This document shows, piece by piece, positions 8,012 to 15,250 of a stretch of 19,350 nucleotides of DNA. This stretch comes from JAYUHK01 sp043767025. Its GTDB lineage: Bacteria; Bacteroidota; Bacteroidia; Chitinophagales; Saprospiraceae. Each line of letters begins with the position of its first letter. Within the stretch, counting starts at the first letter, position 1. The stretch covers positions 1 to 19,350 of the forward strand of contig JAYUHK010000063.1 of the NCBI GenBank assembly GCA_043767025.1. Reading direction: 5' to 3'. Below the pieces are notes generated by a model, which saw nothing but the letters and a program-made list of their open reading frames with translations, had not been told where the DNA came from and did not search any database. A program made the position numbers and the translations under genes.

Positions 8012-9019
8012 ATGTTTCGGCTCGCCCCCGAAAAAGCGCACCATCTGACATTGCTGCTGTTGCGTGCGGTGATTGCTGTGCCGCTGTTGAGCGAAGCGTT
8101 TAGAAGTTTTTTTTCGATAAAAAATAAAAAACTGCACCGCCAAGTATTTGGTTTGACCTTCGAAAATCCCGTCGGACTGGCAGCAGGATTCGATAAAAAC
8201 GGAAAACATCTGCACGAAATGTCGGCTCTCGGATTTGGATTTATAGAGTTGGGAACTGTCACGCCACGCCCGCAAAGCGGTAATCCATCGCCGCGCCTGT
8301 TCCGTTTGCCTTCCGACGAAGCCCTCATCAACCGAATGGGATTCAACAACGACGGCGTGGAAGCACTGGTGGCACAGCTAAAAAAATCACGCCCTAACGG
8401 AGTAATCATCGGCGGCAACATCGGAAAAAACAAAGACACTCCCAACGAAAACGCGCTCGACGATTATGTGATTTGCTTCGAGGCTTTGTTTGATTATGTG
8501 GATTACTTTGTCGTCAATGTCAGCTCGCCCAACACGCCCAATCTGCGTGTTTTGCAAGAAAAAGAACCGCTCACCGCCTTGCTTTCTCACTTGCAAACAC
8601 TCAACCAAAAGCGCGACGCGCCCAAGCCGTTGTTGCTCAAAATCGCACCTGACCTCACGGACAGCCAACTCGACGACATAGTAGAAGTCGCTCACGCGAC
8701 GCGGCTCGACGGCATCATTGCCACCAACACCACCATCGCTCGCTGCGGTCTGAACACTGACGAAAGCGATCTGGCAGCTATCGGCATGGGCGGTTTGAGC
8801 GGCGCGCCACTTCGCAGCCGTGCGACCGAAGTAATCCGATATTTGAGCCAAAAATTGGATAAAAAAATAGTCATTATTGGAGTCGGAGGCATCGGCTCGG
8901 CTGCCGACGCACTCGAAAAAATAGCCGCAGGCGCAGCACTCGTACAGATTTATTCGGGCTTGGTGTACGCTGGACCCGCTTTGGTAAAAAAAATCAACTG
9001 CGAACTTTGTCGGAAATAA
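8012..9019 (+). CDS. pyrD: Dihydroorotate dehydrogenase (quinone), class 2
   Basis: A 336-aa (from ATG 8012) FMN enzyme that oxidises dihydroorotate to orotate in pyrimidine synthesis and passes electrons to quinone at the inner membrane. Visible class 2 features: N-terminal amphipathic segment APEKAHHLTLLLL, FMN motif AAGFDKNG (57-64), ELGTVTPRPQ-GN-PRLFRL, INRMGFNN, GGNIGKNK, VNVSSPNTPNLR with catalytic S172, KIAPDL, TNTT, GGLSG, GVGGI and QIYSGLVYAGP. The start is uncertain. Ten in-frame codons just upstream (from ATC 7985) encode YKFFLKPI, which aligns with the first residues of E. coli PyrD, yet no ATG, GTG or TTG lies there. The next ATG upstream (7886) would overlap pepP by 88 nt and add unrelated residues. 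See the findings list. Confidence 0.95.
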   Translation: MFRLAPEKAHHLTLLLLRAVIAVPLLSEAFRSFFSIKNKKLHRQVFGLTFENPVGLAAGFDKNGKHLHEMSALGFGFIELGTVTPRPQSGNPSPRLFRLPSDEALINRMGFNNDGVEALVAQLKKSRPNGVIIGGNIGKNKDTPNENALDDYVICFEALFDYVDYFVVNVSSPNTPNLRVLQEKEPLTALLSHLQTLNQKRDAPKPLLLKIAPDLTDSQLDDIVEVAHATRLDGIIATNTTIARCGLNTDESDLAAIGMGGLSGAPLRSRATEVIRYLSQKLDKKIVIIGVGGIGSAADALEKIAAGAALVQIYSGLVYAGPALVKKINCELCRK

Positions 9020-9221
9020 AAAAAATTTGGCACTCTTTTTGAACTCAATAAAAAGACTCTAACAAATCTTCCCACCAACGATTTTGTGGCTCGCTCCGTC
9101 GCCTTTTGATGGAAGCCGCCCTACATTTTTTCACAACAGACTTTTTCATTTCACTCATTCTATTTCGAGGGCGGCGTTCTGCCCTTTCATCTATTTTTTT
9201 ACCCTTTTTATCCAAAACCCT

Positions 9222-9350
9222 ATGAATGTTATGATACCTGAAAAAAATGAAAATTTATTTTACAAAGACATCAGATTTTGGCTCGTCCTCGCGTCCATGC
9301 TCACTTTGGCAGTGCTGATGCTGCGCAGCTATCCCGTCCTCAATCATTAA
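9222..9350 (+). CDS. Small single-span membrane protein, 42 aa, tentative
   Basis: From ATG 9222 (or 9231) the ORF encodes about 40 residues: a short polar N-terminus (PEKNENLFYKDIRF), one predicted transmembrane helix (WLVLASMLTLAVLMLR) and a short tail ending in H. The charge pattern, with acidic and amide residues before the helix and an arginine after it, is reasonable for a small inner-membrane protein. The frame continues upstream to an ATG at 9084, but that extension is rich in H, F and S, is not convincing as protein, and I leave it out. The family is not recognised. The gene lies 200 bp after pyrD and faces the convergent regulator gene. No promoter of the standard type is visible. 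Confidence 0.5.
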   Translation: MNVMIPEKNENLFYKDIRFWLVLASMLTLAVLMLRSYPVLNH

Positions 9351-9362
9351 CGGAGAACAACA

Positions 9363-9399
9363 AATATCGAATATCTACCGCCGAATACTGAATATCGAA
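9363..9399. repeat. Short direct repeat AATATCGAA
   Basis: AATATCGAA occurs at 9363-9371 and again at 9391-9399, with a related GAATACTGAATAT between them. Short repeats of this 'cgaatatcgaat' type occur between genes in several Bacteroidota genomes (recollection, not checked). The stretch lies between two convergent genes. Confidence 0.4.
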
Positions 9400-9511
9400 C
9401 CACAAAATCAGTGTGACGTATTTGACATTGATTGTTCACTATTTTAGTAATGGATAAATTTTAATTGGGATTTAGCACAAGCTAACCGTGGGTAAATACC
9501 CAACGAAAACG

Positions 9512-10996
9512 TTACTCGGCAATGAGTTTTTTTAGAGCTTCTTGGGCTTTTCGTTGGAGATTTTTTTCTGTAATAATTCGCGGAGCGGCAGCGCGCTCGG
9601 CACAATCCACTATCGGGCAACGCTCGCAGGTAACATTGACCTCCACGACTGGAATGGCGGCATCGTCCCAAAACCGAATGACTTTTTTGAGATGCTCGTC
9701 TATCAGCAAACCAACCGTGACGCTCACTTGCAGCGACGACGGCGCGTGTTCGGTGCGGGCAATAGTGACACACAAATACTCGTCGTTGGTACCGTGATAG
9801 CGCGTGCGCTGGATACCGATAAGCGGCTCGTGAGAAGTTTGAGCGTTCAATTTTTTCAACAATATAAACGATTCCCAACGCTCGCAGTAGTGTTCGCGCA
9901 GGCGATTGGCGTGCGGCTGGTGCCGACGATTGAGGTGCAATTCTTTGTCCATCACGACTGTATTGGCGACGGGATTGCGCACGAGGCGGAAGAAAAATAA
10001 TTTTTCAAGACCAAAAAAACGCGGAAGAACGTTGAAACGTTGGAATAAAATTTCGGGCGAAACATCGTATTGAGTCAGCAATTTTTGCAGTTTTTCGGGC
10101 TGCCAAGTCTGTGAATCAAAAATATTTTTCAGGGCTTCGATAGCTCCTTCGCGGCTCACGAGCAAGCCAAAAGCGAAATAATTTGCCTTAAAATTATTCA
10201 ATACCTGCTCGAAGGAAGTCGCTTGTCCGACGGAAGAAGTCGTAGGGCGGTCGGCGAGTTCGAGATAATTGAAGGCAATTTCTTTGCCATACTGCCGCGC
10301 TTTCTGGCGGTCGCTCAACTGCGCATTGAGCAATAATTTTTTTTGTTTTTGAATAAAAACCGAGCGGAGATGTTGGAGTTCGGGGTGTTCGGAAAGTCCG
10401 TTTTCGGAGATGGTGTAATGGTATTTTTTTTCCAAAATAGCTTTCAAATCGGCTGTCGGCACTCGACTGTGGGCGGTAATGCTGTGCTGCGACACAAAAT
10501 TATCCAACGCATTTTCGATGTCTTCCAAATAATTATTGTGCATTTCTTGATAAGCACGCATCGCCACCAAATAAAAATTTTCCTCCCGCAGTGCGAAAAG
10601 TCGAGCCGTTTCTATCAACGCCGATATGAATGCGCCGACTTTGATAGGTGCTTCGGCGATGATTTCGACGACTTTGGACAGGTCAATACCGAACAAATCA
10701 AGTGGAATTTCTTGCAAAAAATTGGAGCGCAGCAACTCGCCGAGCGGTGCCAGATTTCGTTTGAGTTCGGACGATTGAAGCTCCGCAACACTGCTGCGGA
10801 GGGCTTTGGCGAGGTCAGATGTTTTCTCTTCGCGCGGATATTTTTTTCCTTTTTCTATCTCGTTGAGGTAAGAAACCGAAATGCCCGCCTGCTCCGACAA
10901 CTCCACCAACGACAGCCCCAACTCCGACCGAAGTTGGCGCACTTTCAATCCCAAAATAATCCGATGATTTTGTGTAATATTTTTTTTCTGGCTCAT
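9512..10996 (-). CDS. XRE-family regulator with degenerate M78 and C-terminal ScfR-like domain
   Basis: A 494-aa cytoplasmic DNA-binding regulator. Residues 15-72 form an XRE/Cro-C1 helix-turn-helix (LGLSLVELSEQAGISVSYL, then NEIEKGKKYP). The middle (about 230-300) is related to the ImmA/IrrE (M78) domain of RamB/PrpR-type regulators but shows KEIAFN where the HExxH zinc motif would stand. The C-terminal part is the short-chain fatty acyl regulator-like domain (DUF2083/ScfRs), with the cysteine cluster C457-x2-C460-x4-C465 followed by AERAAAP, as in that family. Actinobacterial relatives sense acyl-CoA or related metabolites and control the glyoxylate or methylcitrate cycle; the target here is unknown. 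It follows the putative outer-membrane protein gene on the same strand after a 75-bp gap that contains hairpin copy 2. Confidence 0.88.
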   Translation of the reverse strand: MSQKKNITQNHRIILGLKVRQLRSELGLSLVELSEQAGISVSYLNEIEKGKKYPREEKTSDLAKALRSSVAELQSSELKRNLAPLGELLRSNFLQEIPLDLFGIDLSKVVEIIAEAPIKVGAFISALIETARLFALREENFYLVAMRAYQEMHNNYLEDIENALDNFVSQHSITAHSRVPTADLKAILEKKYHYTISENGLSEHPELQHLRSVFIQKQKKLLLNAQLSDRQKARQYGKEIAFNYLELADRPTTSSVGQATSFEQVLNNFKANYFAFGLLVSREGAIEALKNIFDSQTWQPEKLQKLLTQYDVSPEILFQRFNVLPRFFGLEKLFFFRLVRNPVANTVVMDKELHLNRRHQPHANRLREHYCERWESFILLKKLNAQTSHEPLIGIQRTRYHGTNDEYLCVTIARTEHAPSSLQVSVTVGLLIDEHLKKVIRFWDDAAIPVVEVNVTCERCPIVDCAERAAAPRIITEKNLQRKAQEALKKLIAE

Positions 10997-11032
10997 TTTG
11001 TTGTTTTGTATTGCCGCCGCACAGTTAAACCG

Positions 11033-11065
11033 AAGTTACTGACACTTTCGAGGTGTCGGTAACTT
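11033..11065. repeat. Palindromic hairpin, copy 2 of the dispersed repeat
   Basis: Arms 11033-11047 and 11051-11065 pair over 15 positions, with two G-T wobbles, around a 3-nt loop (11048-11050). Compared with the copy at 255-287, stem position 5 has changed from C-G to T-A on both sides, and the left flank TAAACCGAAGT is kept. It lies 6 bp after the stop of the minus-strand putative outer-membrane protein gene. It may attenuate read-through into the regulator, but no T-run follows. Confidence 0.75.
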
Positions 11066-11071
11066 AAGTAC

Positions 11072-11809
11072 TCAATTATTTTCTCGTGGGTCAGTGCCGT
11101 TGCAAAACACCAAACTGATACCGACGTTGATGAGTCGCTCGCGCGTGCTGCCCAGATTTTGGTTGGGTGCGAGGGCGTTGCCCAAAGCCTTCATTTCGGT
11201 TGCCGTCCAAGGAATCTGGATATATGGGCGCAAGCTGGCTCGTATCAGACTGCTGCCGCCCAACTGAAAGTCAAGAAAAAGATGGCTCGCGAGTTGGCTC
11301 GAATTGACCAGTGTTTTGGTCGTTGTTTCGGTCGAAAGTCGGGAGTTGATTTTGACTGTTGCCCAGTCGAGCGTCGCGCCTACCCAAAGCCATTCGATGG
11401 GGGTGGCGGCTGTTGCGCCGAGCGAAAAAGCATTGTCGCTGCAAGTCAGACTTTGGGTAGATTTGCTCGCTTGACCTACGGGCTGCAAGGTAGCGCGGAG
11501 CGGATTGAATTTAAGAAAATACGTTGCTTCGAGCGCGAAATCCTCCATTTGGTAACGCAAACCCAACTCGACGACATTCATAAAAAGAAGTCGTGGCATC
11601 GCCTTGACGAGGTCTGCGCGGTTGCTCTCGTTGTAGGCTTTTATGACGCTGTTGGTGTAAGCAGGGTTGAATCCTGCTGGGCTGTAGCCCGCTTTGATGT
11701 TGAGTTGCGCTTGCGCAATGCCGATATTTGCGCAGCAGCAACAAAATAAAAAAGCTACTCTGGGCGAGCAAAATCTCAAAGACGGACGCAAAAAAGAAAG
11801 ATTAATCAT
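11072..11809 (-). CDS. Hypothetical secreted/outer-membrane beta-barrel-like protein, 245 aa
   Basis: A signal peptide is visible: basic N-region with R8, R12 and R17, hydrophobic core containing four consecutive cysteines (C23-C26), and a likely cut after A32-Q33-A34. The mature part of about 210 residues has alternating hydrophobic strands of outer-membrane type (LLFMNVVELGLRYQM, FALEATYFLKF, WVGATLDWATVKI, HLFLDFQLG, IRASLRPYIQI, LINVGISLVF) and opens with NIKAGYSPAGFNPAYTNSVI. This suggests a small beta-barrel, perhaps of the general type found with T9SS and outer-membrane assembly genes, but I cannot name a family. It is followed on the same strand by the XRE/ScfR regulator. A TAATTTTG box lies upstream. 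Confidence 0.72.
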   Translation of the reverse strand: MINLSFLRPSLRFCSPRVAFLFCCCCANIGIAQAQLNIKAGYSPAGFNPAYTNSVIKAYNESNRADLVKAMPRLLFMNVVELGLRYQMEDFALEATYFLKFNPLRATLQPVGQASKSTQSLTCSDNAFSLGATAATPIEWLWVGATLDWATVKINSRLSTETTTKTLVNSSQLASHLFLDFQLGGSSLIRASLRPYIQIPWTATEMKALGNALAPNQNLGSTRERLINVGISLVFCNGTDPRENN

Positions 11810-11847
11810 ATTTTAAAAATATTAAAAAAAACACCGCTTTTAGCCCG

Positions 11848-11855
11848 CAAAATTA
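11848..11855 (-). promoter_or_regulatory. Putative -7 box for the 11072-11809 gene
   Basis: Read on the minus strand, this is TAATTTTG followed by C, an exact match to TAnnTTTG. It lies about 40 nt before the ATG at 11809. No good TTG is seen at the -33 distance, so the call rests on the -7 box alone. Confidence 0.4.
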
Positions 11856-11998
11856 CCTAATAAAGTGGAATAAGTAGTTATAGAACGCGTCCAAAATAAA
11901 CTGAACACTTTATTTTTTATCCATTCCCAATCGAATTTTATTAACAACTGATGCTACGCAGAAAGGCTTTTTTAATTGAAAATTTCAAGTAGCGTTTT

Positions 11999-12360
11999 AG
12001 GAATGTGTCCAAAATAAACTACTTGTTTTTTCTTCATTCCTTCTTCACTCCCGTTGCGCAAAGAAATTTTTTTACTAAAATTTTTAAACTGCATTTTATT
12101 CAAAGTCACTGCATTTTCAGACGTACCTTGTATAAATTTAAGTTTTTAGCAAAAAATTTATAATTTCTGTATGGCACTTGACTTTTTGAGCACTTTTTTG
12201 TTCTTCTCCTTCTCCTCTTGGGAAGGTCGGATTTGGGTTACAAAAAGCGACAAAAGACAAGAAAATAGCCACCAATTCAGGCTCAAACAGCTCAATTTAA
12301 AACCCATAGCGCAGCATCAGTTATTTACAAAAATATAATTCTAATTTCGGACACATTCCT
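11999..12360. mobile_element. MITE-like element, 362 bp, with 17-bp terminal inverted repeats
   Basis: The ends 11999-12015 and 12344-12360 are inverted copies of AGGAATGTGTCCAAAAT, matching at 16 of 17 positions. The interior has no open frame worth naming and includes the longer repeat unit shared with the right end of the window. No transposase is present and I see no clear target-site duplication, so an autonomous parent, if any, is elsewhere. The boundary call is mine and the element may instead be two older ends brought together. Confidence 0.5.
12158..12323 (-). repeat. Long dispersed repeat unit, left copy (inverted)
   Basis: Read on the minus strand from TAACTGATG at 12323, this stretch matches 19191-19350 over its whole length with small gaps; by eye about three positions in four agree. 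Shared blocks include TTTTAAATTG, TTTGAGC, CCGACCTTCCC and GAAGGAGAAGAA. It contains a CCTTC/GGAAG hairpin at 12208-12226. It lies inside the MITE-like element. Confidence 0.7.
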
Positions 12361-12379
12361 GAATCCGAAGTCGTCTTTA

Positions 12380-12991
12380 CTATGCTGCTTCGAATCGACG
12401 CGTGACTTCTTTCCAGTTGATGACGTTGAAAAAAGCGGCGATATAGTCTGGACGGCGATTTTGGTAGTGTAAATAGTAAGCGTGTTCCCAAACATCTAAT
12501 CCAAGAATCGGAGTGCCGCCGCAACCGTGTGCTGCTTCGATGTCCATAAGTGGATTGTCTTGATTGGCGGTGGAGCAAATTTTTAGGGTGCCGTCCGACA
12601 CGCAAAGCCACGCCCAGCCAGAGCCGAAACGAGTGGTAGCTGCTGCTGCGAAAGCTGTTTTGAAGGCTTCAAAAGAACCAAAAGCGGCGTTGATTGCGTC
12701 CGCTATTTTGCCAGTCGGAGTGCCGCCGCCGTCGGCAGCCAAGATGGTCCAAAAAAGGGAGTGATTGAAATGACCGCCGCCGTTGTTGCGCACTGCGGGA
12801 CTCATTTTGGAGATATTTGCCATCAAGTGTTCGAGCGAATCGCTTTCGTGTTCGGTGCCAGCCAACGCGTTGTTGAGGTTGGTAACGTAGGCGTTGTGGT
12901 GTTTGGAGTGATGGATTTCCATTGTCCGCGCGTCGAAATGTGGTTCGAGTGCGTCGTAGGAGTAAGGCAAATTAGGAAGTTTGAAAGACAT
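12380..12991 (-). CDS. sodA: Superoxide dismutase, Fe/Mn family (Mn-type signature)
   Basis: A 203-aa protein that dismutates superoxide to peroxide and oxygen. The four metal ligands are in place: H27 (MEIHHSKHH), H77 (GGGHFNHSLFW), D166 and H170 (LDVWEHAYYLHYQN). The GGGH-x-NH-x-LFW motif and ANQDNPLM (Q144) are typical of manganese or cambialistic enzymes and unlike the AAQ-type signature of pure iron enzymes; the symbol sodA rests on that and true metal use is unproven. There is no signal peptide, so the enzyme is cytoplasmic. The gene appears to be a single-gene unit: a strong terminator separates it from moxR upstream, and repeat-rich DNA follows its stop. Confidence 0.95.
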   Translation of the reverse strand: MSFKLPNLPYSYDALEPHFDARTMEIHHSKHHNAYVTNLNNALAGTEHESDSLEHLMANISKMSPAVRNNGGGHFNHSLFWTILAADGGGTPTGKIADAINAAFGSFEAFKTAFAAAATTRFGSGWAWLCVSDGTLKICSTANQDNPLMDIEAAHGCGGTPILGLDVWEHAYYLHYQNRRPDYIAAFFNVINWKEVTRRFEAA

Positions 12992-13152
12992 GGTATTTTA
13001 TTTTAAATAATATAAAAAATTAAAAATTAAGTATTTAAGCTGTTACAAGTTTTTAGTTTTTAATTTTGAGTCATCATAAACTATTGAAAATCAACGAATT
13101 ATGTCGAATATTAAACGTCATCTATTTATGTGCATGAACTTAATCCATAAAT

Positions 13153-13197
13153 AAAAAAGGTAAATTTTTAGATGTACTCCAAAAATTTACCTTTTTT
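13153..13197 (-). terminator. Strong intrinsic terminator after moxR
   Basis: Arms 13153-13169 and 13181-13197 are perfect 17-bp inverted complements around an 11-nt loop, with the central GGTAAA/TTTACC flanked by A- and T-runs that provide the U-tract in either direction. It lies 65 bp after the moxR stop and about 160 bp before the sod start, isolating the two genes. Confidence 0.85.
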
Positions 13198-13261
13198 TTA
13201 AACCCAAATTTATACAATCTGGGCGATTCCAAAAAAAACTACGCAGCGCAGAATTAATTTT

Positions 13262-14233
13262 TTAGAACAATGTTTCAATGATTTTTTCTTCCGTAATCCC
13301 TTCGGCTTCGGCTTTGTAGTTGCGCACGATGCGGTGGCGCAAGACGTATTTTGCTATCGCTTGCACGTCCGAAATGTCGGGCGAATACTTTCCATTCACG
13401 GCGGCGTGGCACTTTGCACCCAACACCAAATATTGCGAAGCGCGCGGACCGGCTCCCCACGAAATGTAATCGTTCACGATTTTGGTGGCGCGCGGCGTGC
13501 CGGGACGAGTCTTGGTAGCCAAACCAACCGCGTATTCCAACACATTGTCCGCCAACGGAATTTTGCGAATTAGCTTTTGAAAAGACAATATTTGTTCATT
13601 CGTCACGATGTGGCGAAGGTCATAGTTTTGTTGAGCCGTCGTAGCCCTCACCACTTGCAACTCTTCTTCGTAAGAGGGATAATCAAGCGGAATATTGAAC
13701 ATAAAACGGTCGAGCTGAGCTTCTGGCAACGGATAAGTTCCTTCTTGCTCAATCGGATTCTGAGTAGCCAACACAAAAAACGGAGCTGGCAACTCGTGGC
13801 GCACGCCACTCACGGTGACGCTTCGCTCTTGCATTGCTTCGAGGAGTGCGGCTTGGGTTTTGGGCGGCGTTCTGTTGATTTCGTCCGCCAAGACGATATT
13901 GGAAAATAGCGGTCCGCGATTGAATTTGAATTGGCGGTCTTCGCCCAATATTTCGGAGCCAGTGATGTCACTCGGCATCAAGTCGGGCGTGAATTGGATT
14001 CGTTTGAACTCCAAGTCCAGCACTTCGGCGATGGTGCTGACGAGCAATGTTTTTGCCAGTCCCGGCACGCCTACGAGCAAGCTGTGACCGTTGGCAAACA
14101 TAGAGATGATGACTGCGCGCACGACTTCGTCTTGTCCGATGATGACTTTTCCAATTTCTTTGGAGAGGTCTTTATAAGCCTGTGCCAACGCATCTACGGC
14201 GGCGACATCAGATGTAAAATTTTGTTGAGCCAT
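13262..14233 (-). CDS. MoxR-family AAA+ ATPase
   Basis: A 323-aa ATPase of the MoxR branch, predicted to act as a chaperone that helps mature or activate partner proteins, usually with von Willebrand factor A domains. Walker A is GVPGLAKT (55-62), Walker B IVLADE (113-118) followed by INRTPPKTQAALLEAMQE, sensor 1 is N159 in LATQNPIEQEGTYPLPEAQ, and R176 is in the position of the usual LDRF. The C-terminal lid domain runs from about 225 to the end. In most Bacteroidota moxR is followed by a DUF58 gene and VWA/BatA-like genes; here the next thing downstream is a strong terminator and then sod, so this copy has no adjacent partner. The start at 14233 gives a normal N-terminus. Confidence 0.93.
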   Translation of the reverse strand: MAQQNFTSDVAAVDALAQAYKDLSKEIGKVIIGQDEVVRAVIISMFANGHSLLVGVPGLAKTLLVSTIAEVLDLEFKRIQFTPDLMPSDITGSEILGEDRQFKFNRGPLFSNIVLADEINRTPPKTQAALLEAMQERSVTVSGVRHELPAPFFVLATQNPIEQEGTYPLPEAQLDRFMFNIPLDYPSYEEELQVVRATTAQQNYDLRHIVTNEQILSFQKLIRKIPLADNVLEYAVGLATKTRPGTPRATKIVNDYISWGAGPRASQYLVLGAKCHAAVNGKYSPDISDVQAIAKYVLRHRIVRNYKAEAEGITEEKIIETLF

Positions 14234-14459
14234 TAATTTTTTTTAGCTGTCGAATTTCAAAATTTGAAGAAAATAGCCACGTCTAAAAGATAAAGAAAAA
14301 ACAGAGTAAGTATTTTCGTAGAATTATTTGTGATGATATAATGCTAATCTATTAGCAATTTCTGGTGCGACTAAAAATTAAGCACCAAAAACTAATAACT
14401 ACGTTTCTCCTTTTTTCCTATTTCCTAAACGGCATTTGAGTTCTATTTGTTTCGAGGAG

Positions 14460-15182
14460 TTATTTTTTCCAAGTGTTAAATTTGAGAATACAGTAAATCG
14501 CTCGGAAGCCGTCGCGCCAACCGATTTTTTTTCCTTCTTCATACGAGCGACCGTAGTAGCTAATTCCTACTTCGTAAATGCGAATGTCTTTGATGCGCGA
14601 AATTTTGGCAGTTACTTCGGGTTCAAAACCAAATCTCTTTTCCTCCAATCGCAAGTTTTTTATCAACGGCGTTTTGAAAAGTTTGTAGCAAGTTTCCATA
14701 TCCGTCAAGTTCAAATCGGTCATCATATTGGAGAGATTGGTCAGCCAACGGTTGCCGATGGAGTGCCAAAAAAACAAAATTCGGTGCGGACTTCCGCCCA
14801 TGAATCGAGTGCCATACACGACATCTGCGAAGCCGTCTTCGATGGGTTTGAGCAACAAATTGTATTCTTCGGGGTCGTATTCGAGGTCGGCATCTTGGAT
14901 AATGAGGTAGTCGCCAGTAGCGTGTTGGATACCCGTGTGGAGTGCTGCGCCCTTGCCCTGATTGGTTTCGTGCCGAAAATACTGAATATTCAACTCTGGG
15001 TGTGCCGCCATGTAGCGTCGGATAGCACCTTCGGTATCATCTTTCGAGCAGTCGTTGGTAATGATTAGTTCTTTTTCGATGCCGTTGAGCAACTTTACGG
15101 TACGGACTTTGTCCAGAATCAAATGAATCGTGCGCTCCTCGTTGTAGGCAGGCATGACGATAGACAGTTTTTTTGAACTCAT
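14460..15182 (-). CDS. Family 2 glycosyltransferase, DPM1/polyprenol-phosphate type
   Basis: A 240-aa GT-A fold enzyme without membrane helices. Visible motifs: SIVMPAYNEERTI (7-19), nucleotide-binding TNDCSKDDT (42-50), NQGKGAALHTGI, the catalytic DAD at 97-99 within IIQDADLEYDP, YGTRF, and the family-typical C-terminus YYGRSYEEGKKIGWRDGFRA. Relatives transfer mannose, glucose or another sugar from a nucleotide sugar to dolichol- or undecaprenyl-phosphate at the cytoplasmic face of the membrane. The sugar cannot be read from the sequence. No lipid-carrier flippase or GtrA-like gene adjoins it. It is divergent from asnS, with only 99 bp between the start codons, and has its own TACTTTTG -7 box. 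Confidence 0.9.
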   Translation of the reverse strand: MSSKKLSIVMPAYNEERTIHLILDKVRTVKLLNGIEKELIITNDCSKDDTEGAIRRYMAAHPELNIQYFRHETNQGKGAALHTGIQHATGDYLIIQDADLEYDPEEYNLLLKPIEDGFADVVYGTRFMGGSPHRILFFWHSIGNRWLTNLSNMMTDLNLTDMETCYKLFKTPLIKNLRLEEKRFGFEPEVTAKISRIKDIRIYEVGISYYGRSYEEGKKIGWRDGFRAIYCILKFNTWKK

Positions 15183-15209
15183 ATTTTATAAAAAACCTTG
15201 ATAAGAGCG

Positions 15210-15217
15210 CAAAAGTA
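15210..15217 (-). promoter_or_regulatory. Putative -7 box for the glycosyltransferase gene
   Basis: On the minus strand this reads TACTTTTG followed by CGC, an exact TAnnTTTG match 28 nt before the ATG at 15182. No clean TTG at -33 is seen. Its upstream half overlaps the region that would serve the divergent asnS promoter. Confidence 0.5.
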
Positions 15218-15242
15218 GGCAAAAAAAATGGATAAAACAGCG

Positions 15243-15250
15243 TAACTTTG
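15243..15250 (+). promoter_or_regulatory. Putative -7 box for asnS-priA
   Basis: TAACTTTG, followed by CGGC, matches TAnnTTTG exactly and lies 31 nt before the asnS ATG. The -33 position has no good TTG. It faces away from the TACTTTTG box of the glycosyltransferase gene, with 25 bp between the two boxes. Confidence 0.5.

Larger units (their letters stand above)
11810..12379. other. 570-bp gene-free stretch filled with degenerate mobile-element-like repeats
   Basis: There is no credible coding frame between the outer-membrane protein gene and the superoxide dismutase gene. The stretch carries a GTCCAAAATAAACT motif twice as direct repeats (11883-11902 and 12001-12020, 18 of 20 identical), a third diverged copy inverted at 12341-12360, and three ACTGATGCTACGCA-like blocks (about 11946-11960, a weak one near 12048-12061, and inverted at 12308-12323). 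The arrangement reads as stacked remnants of small non-autonomous elements or of insertion-sequence ends. Confidence 0.65.

Noticed and set aside
9034..9056. TCTTTTT/AAAAAGA inverted repeat after pyrD as terminator
   Set aside because: Only 7 bp, a single G-C pair and no following T-run; too weak to call.
9084..9221. N-terminal extension of the small ORF to ATG 9084
   Set aside because: The added residues are H/F/S/P-rich and do not look like protein; ATG 9222 or 9231 gives a compact membrane protein.
14342..14387. Small palindromes TGCTAAT/ATTAGCA and TGGTGC/GCACCA upstream of moxR
   Set aside because: Six- to seven-bp matches in AT-rich DNA are expected by chance; they could be an operator but nothing supports it.
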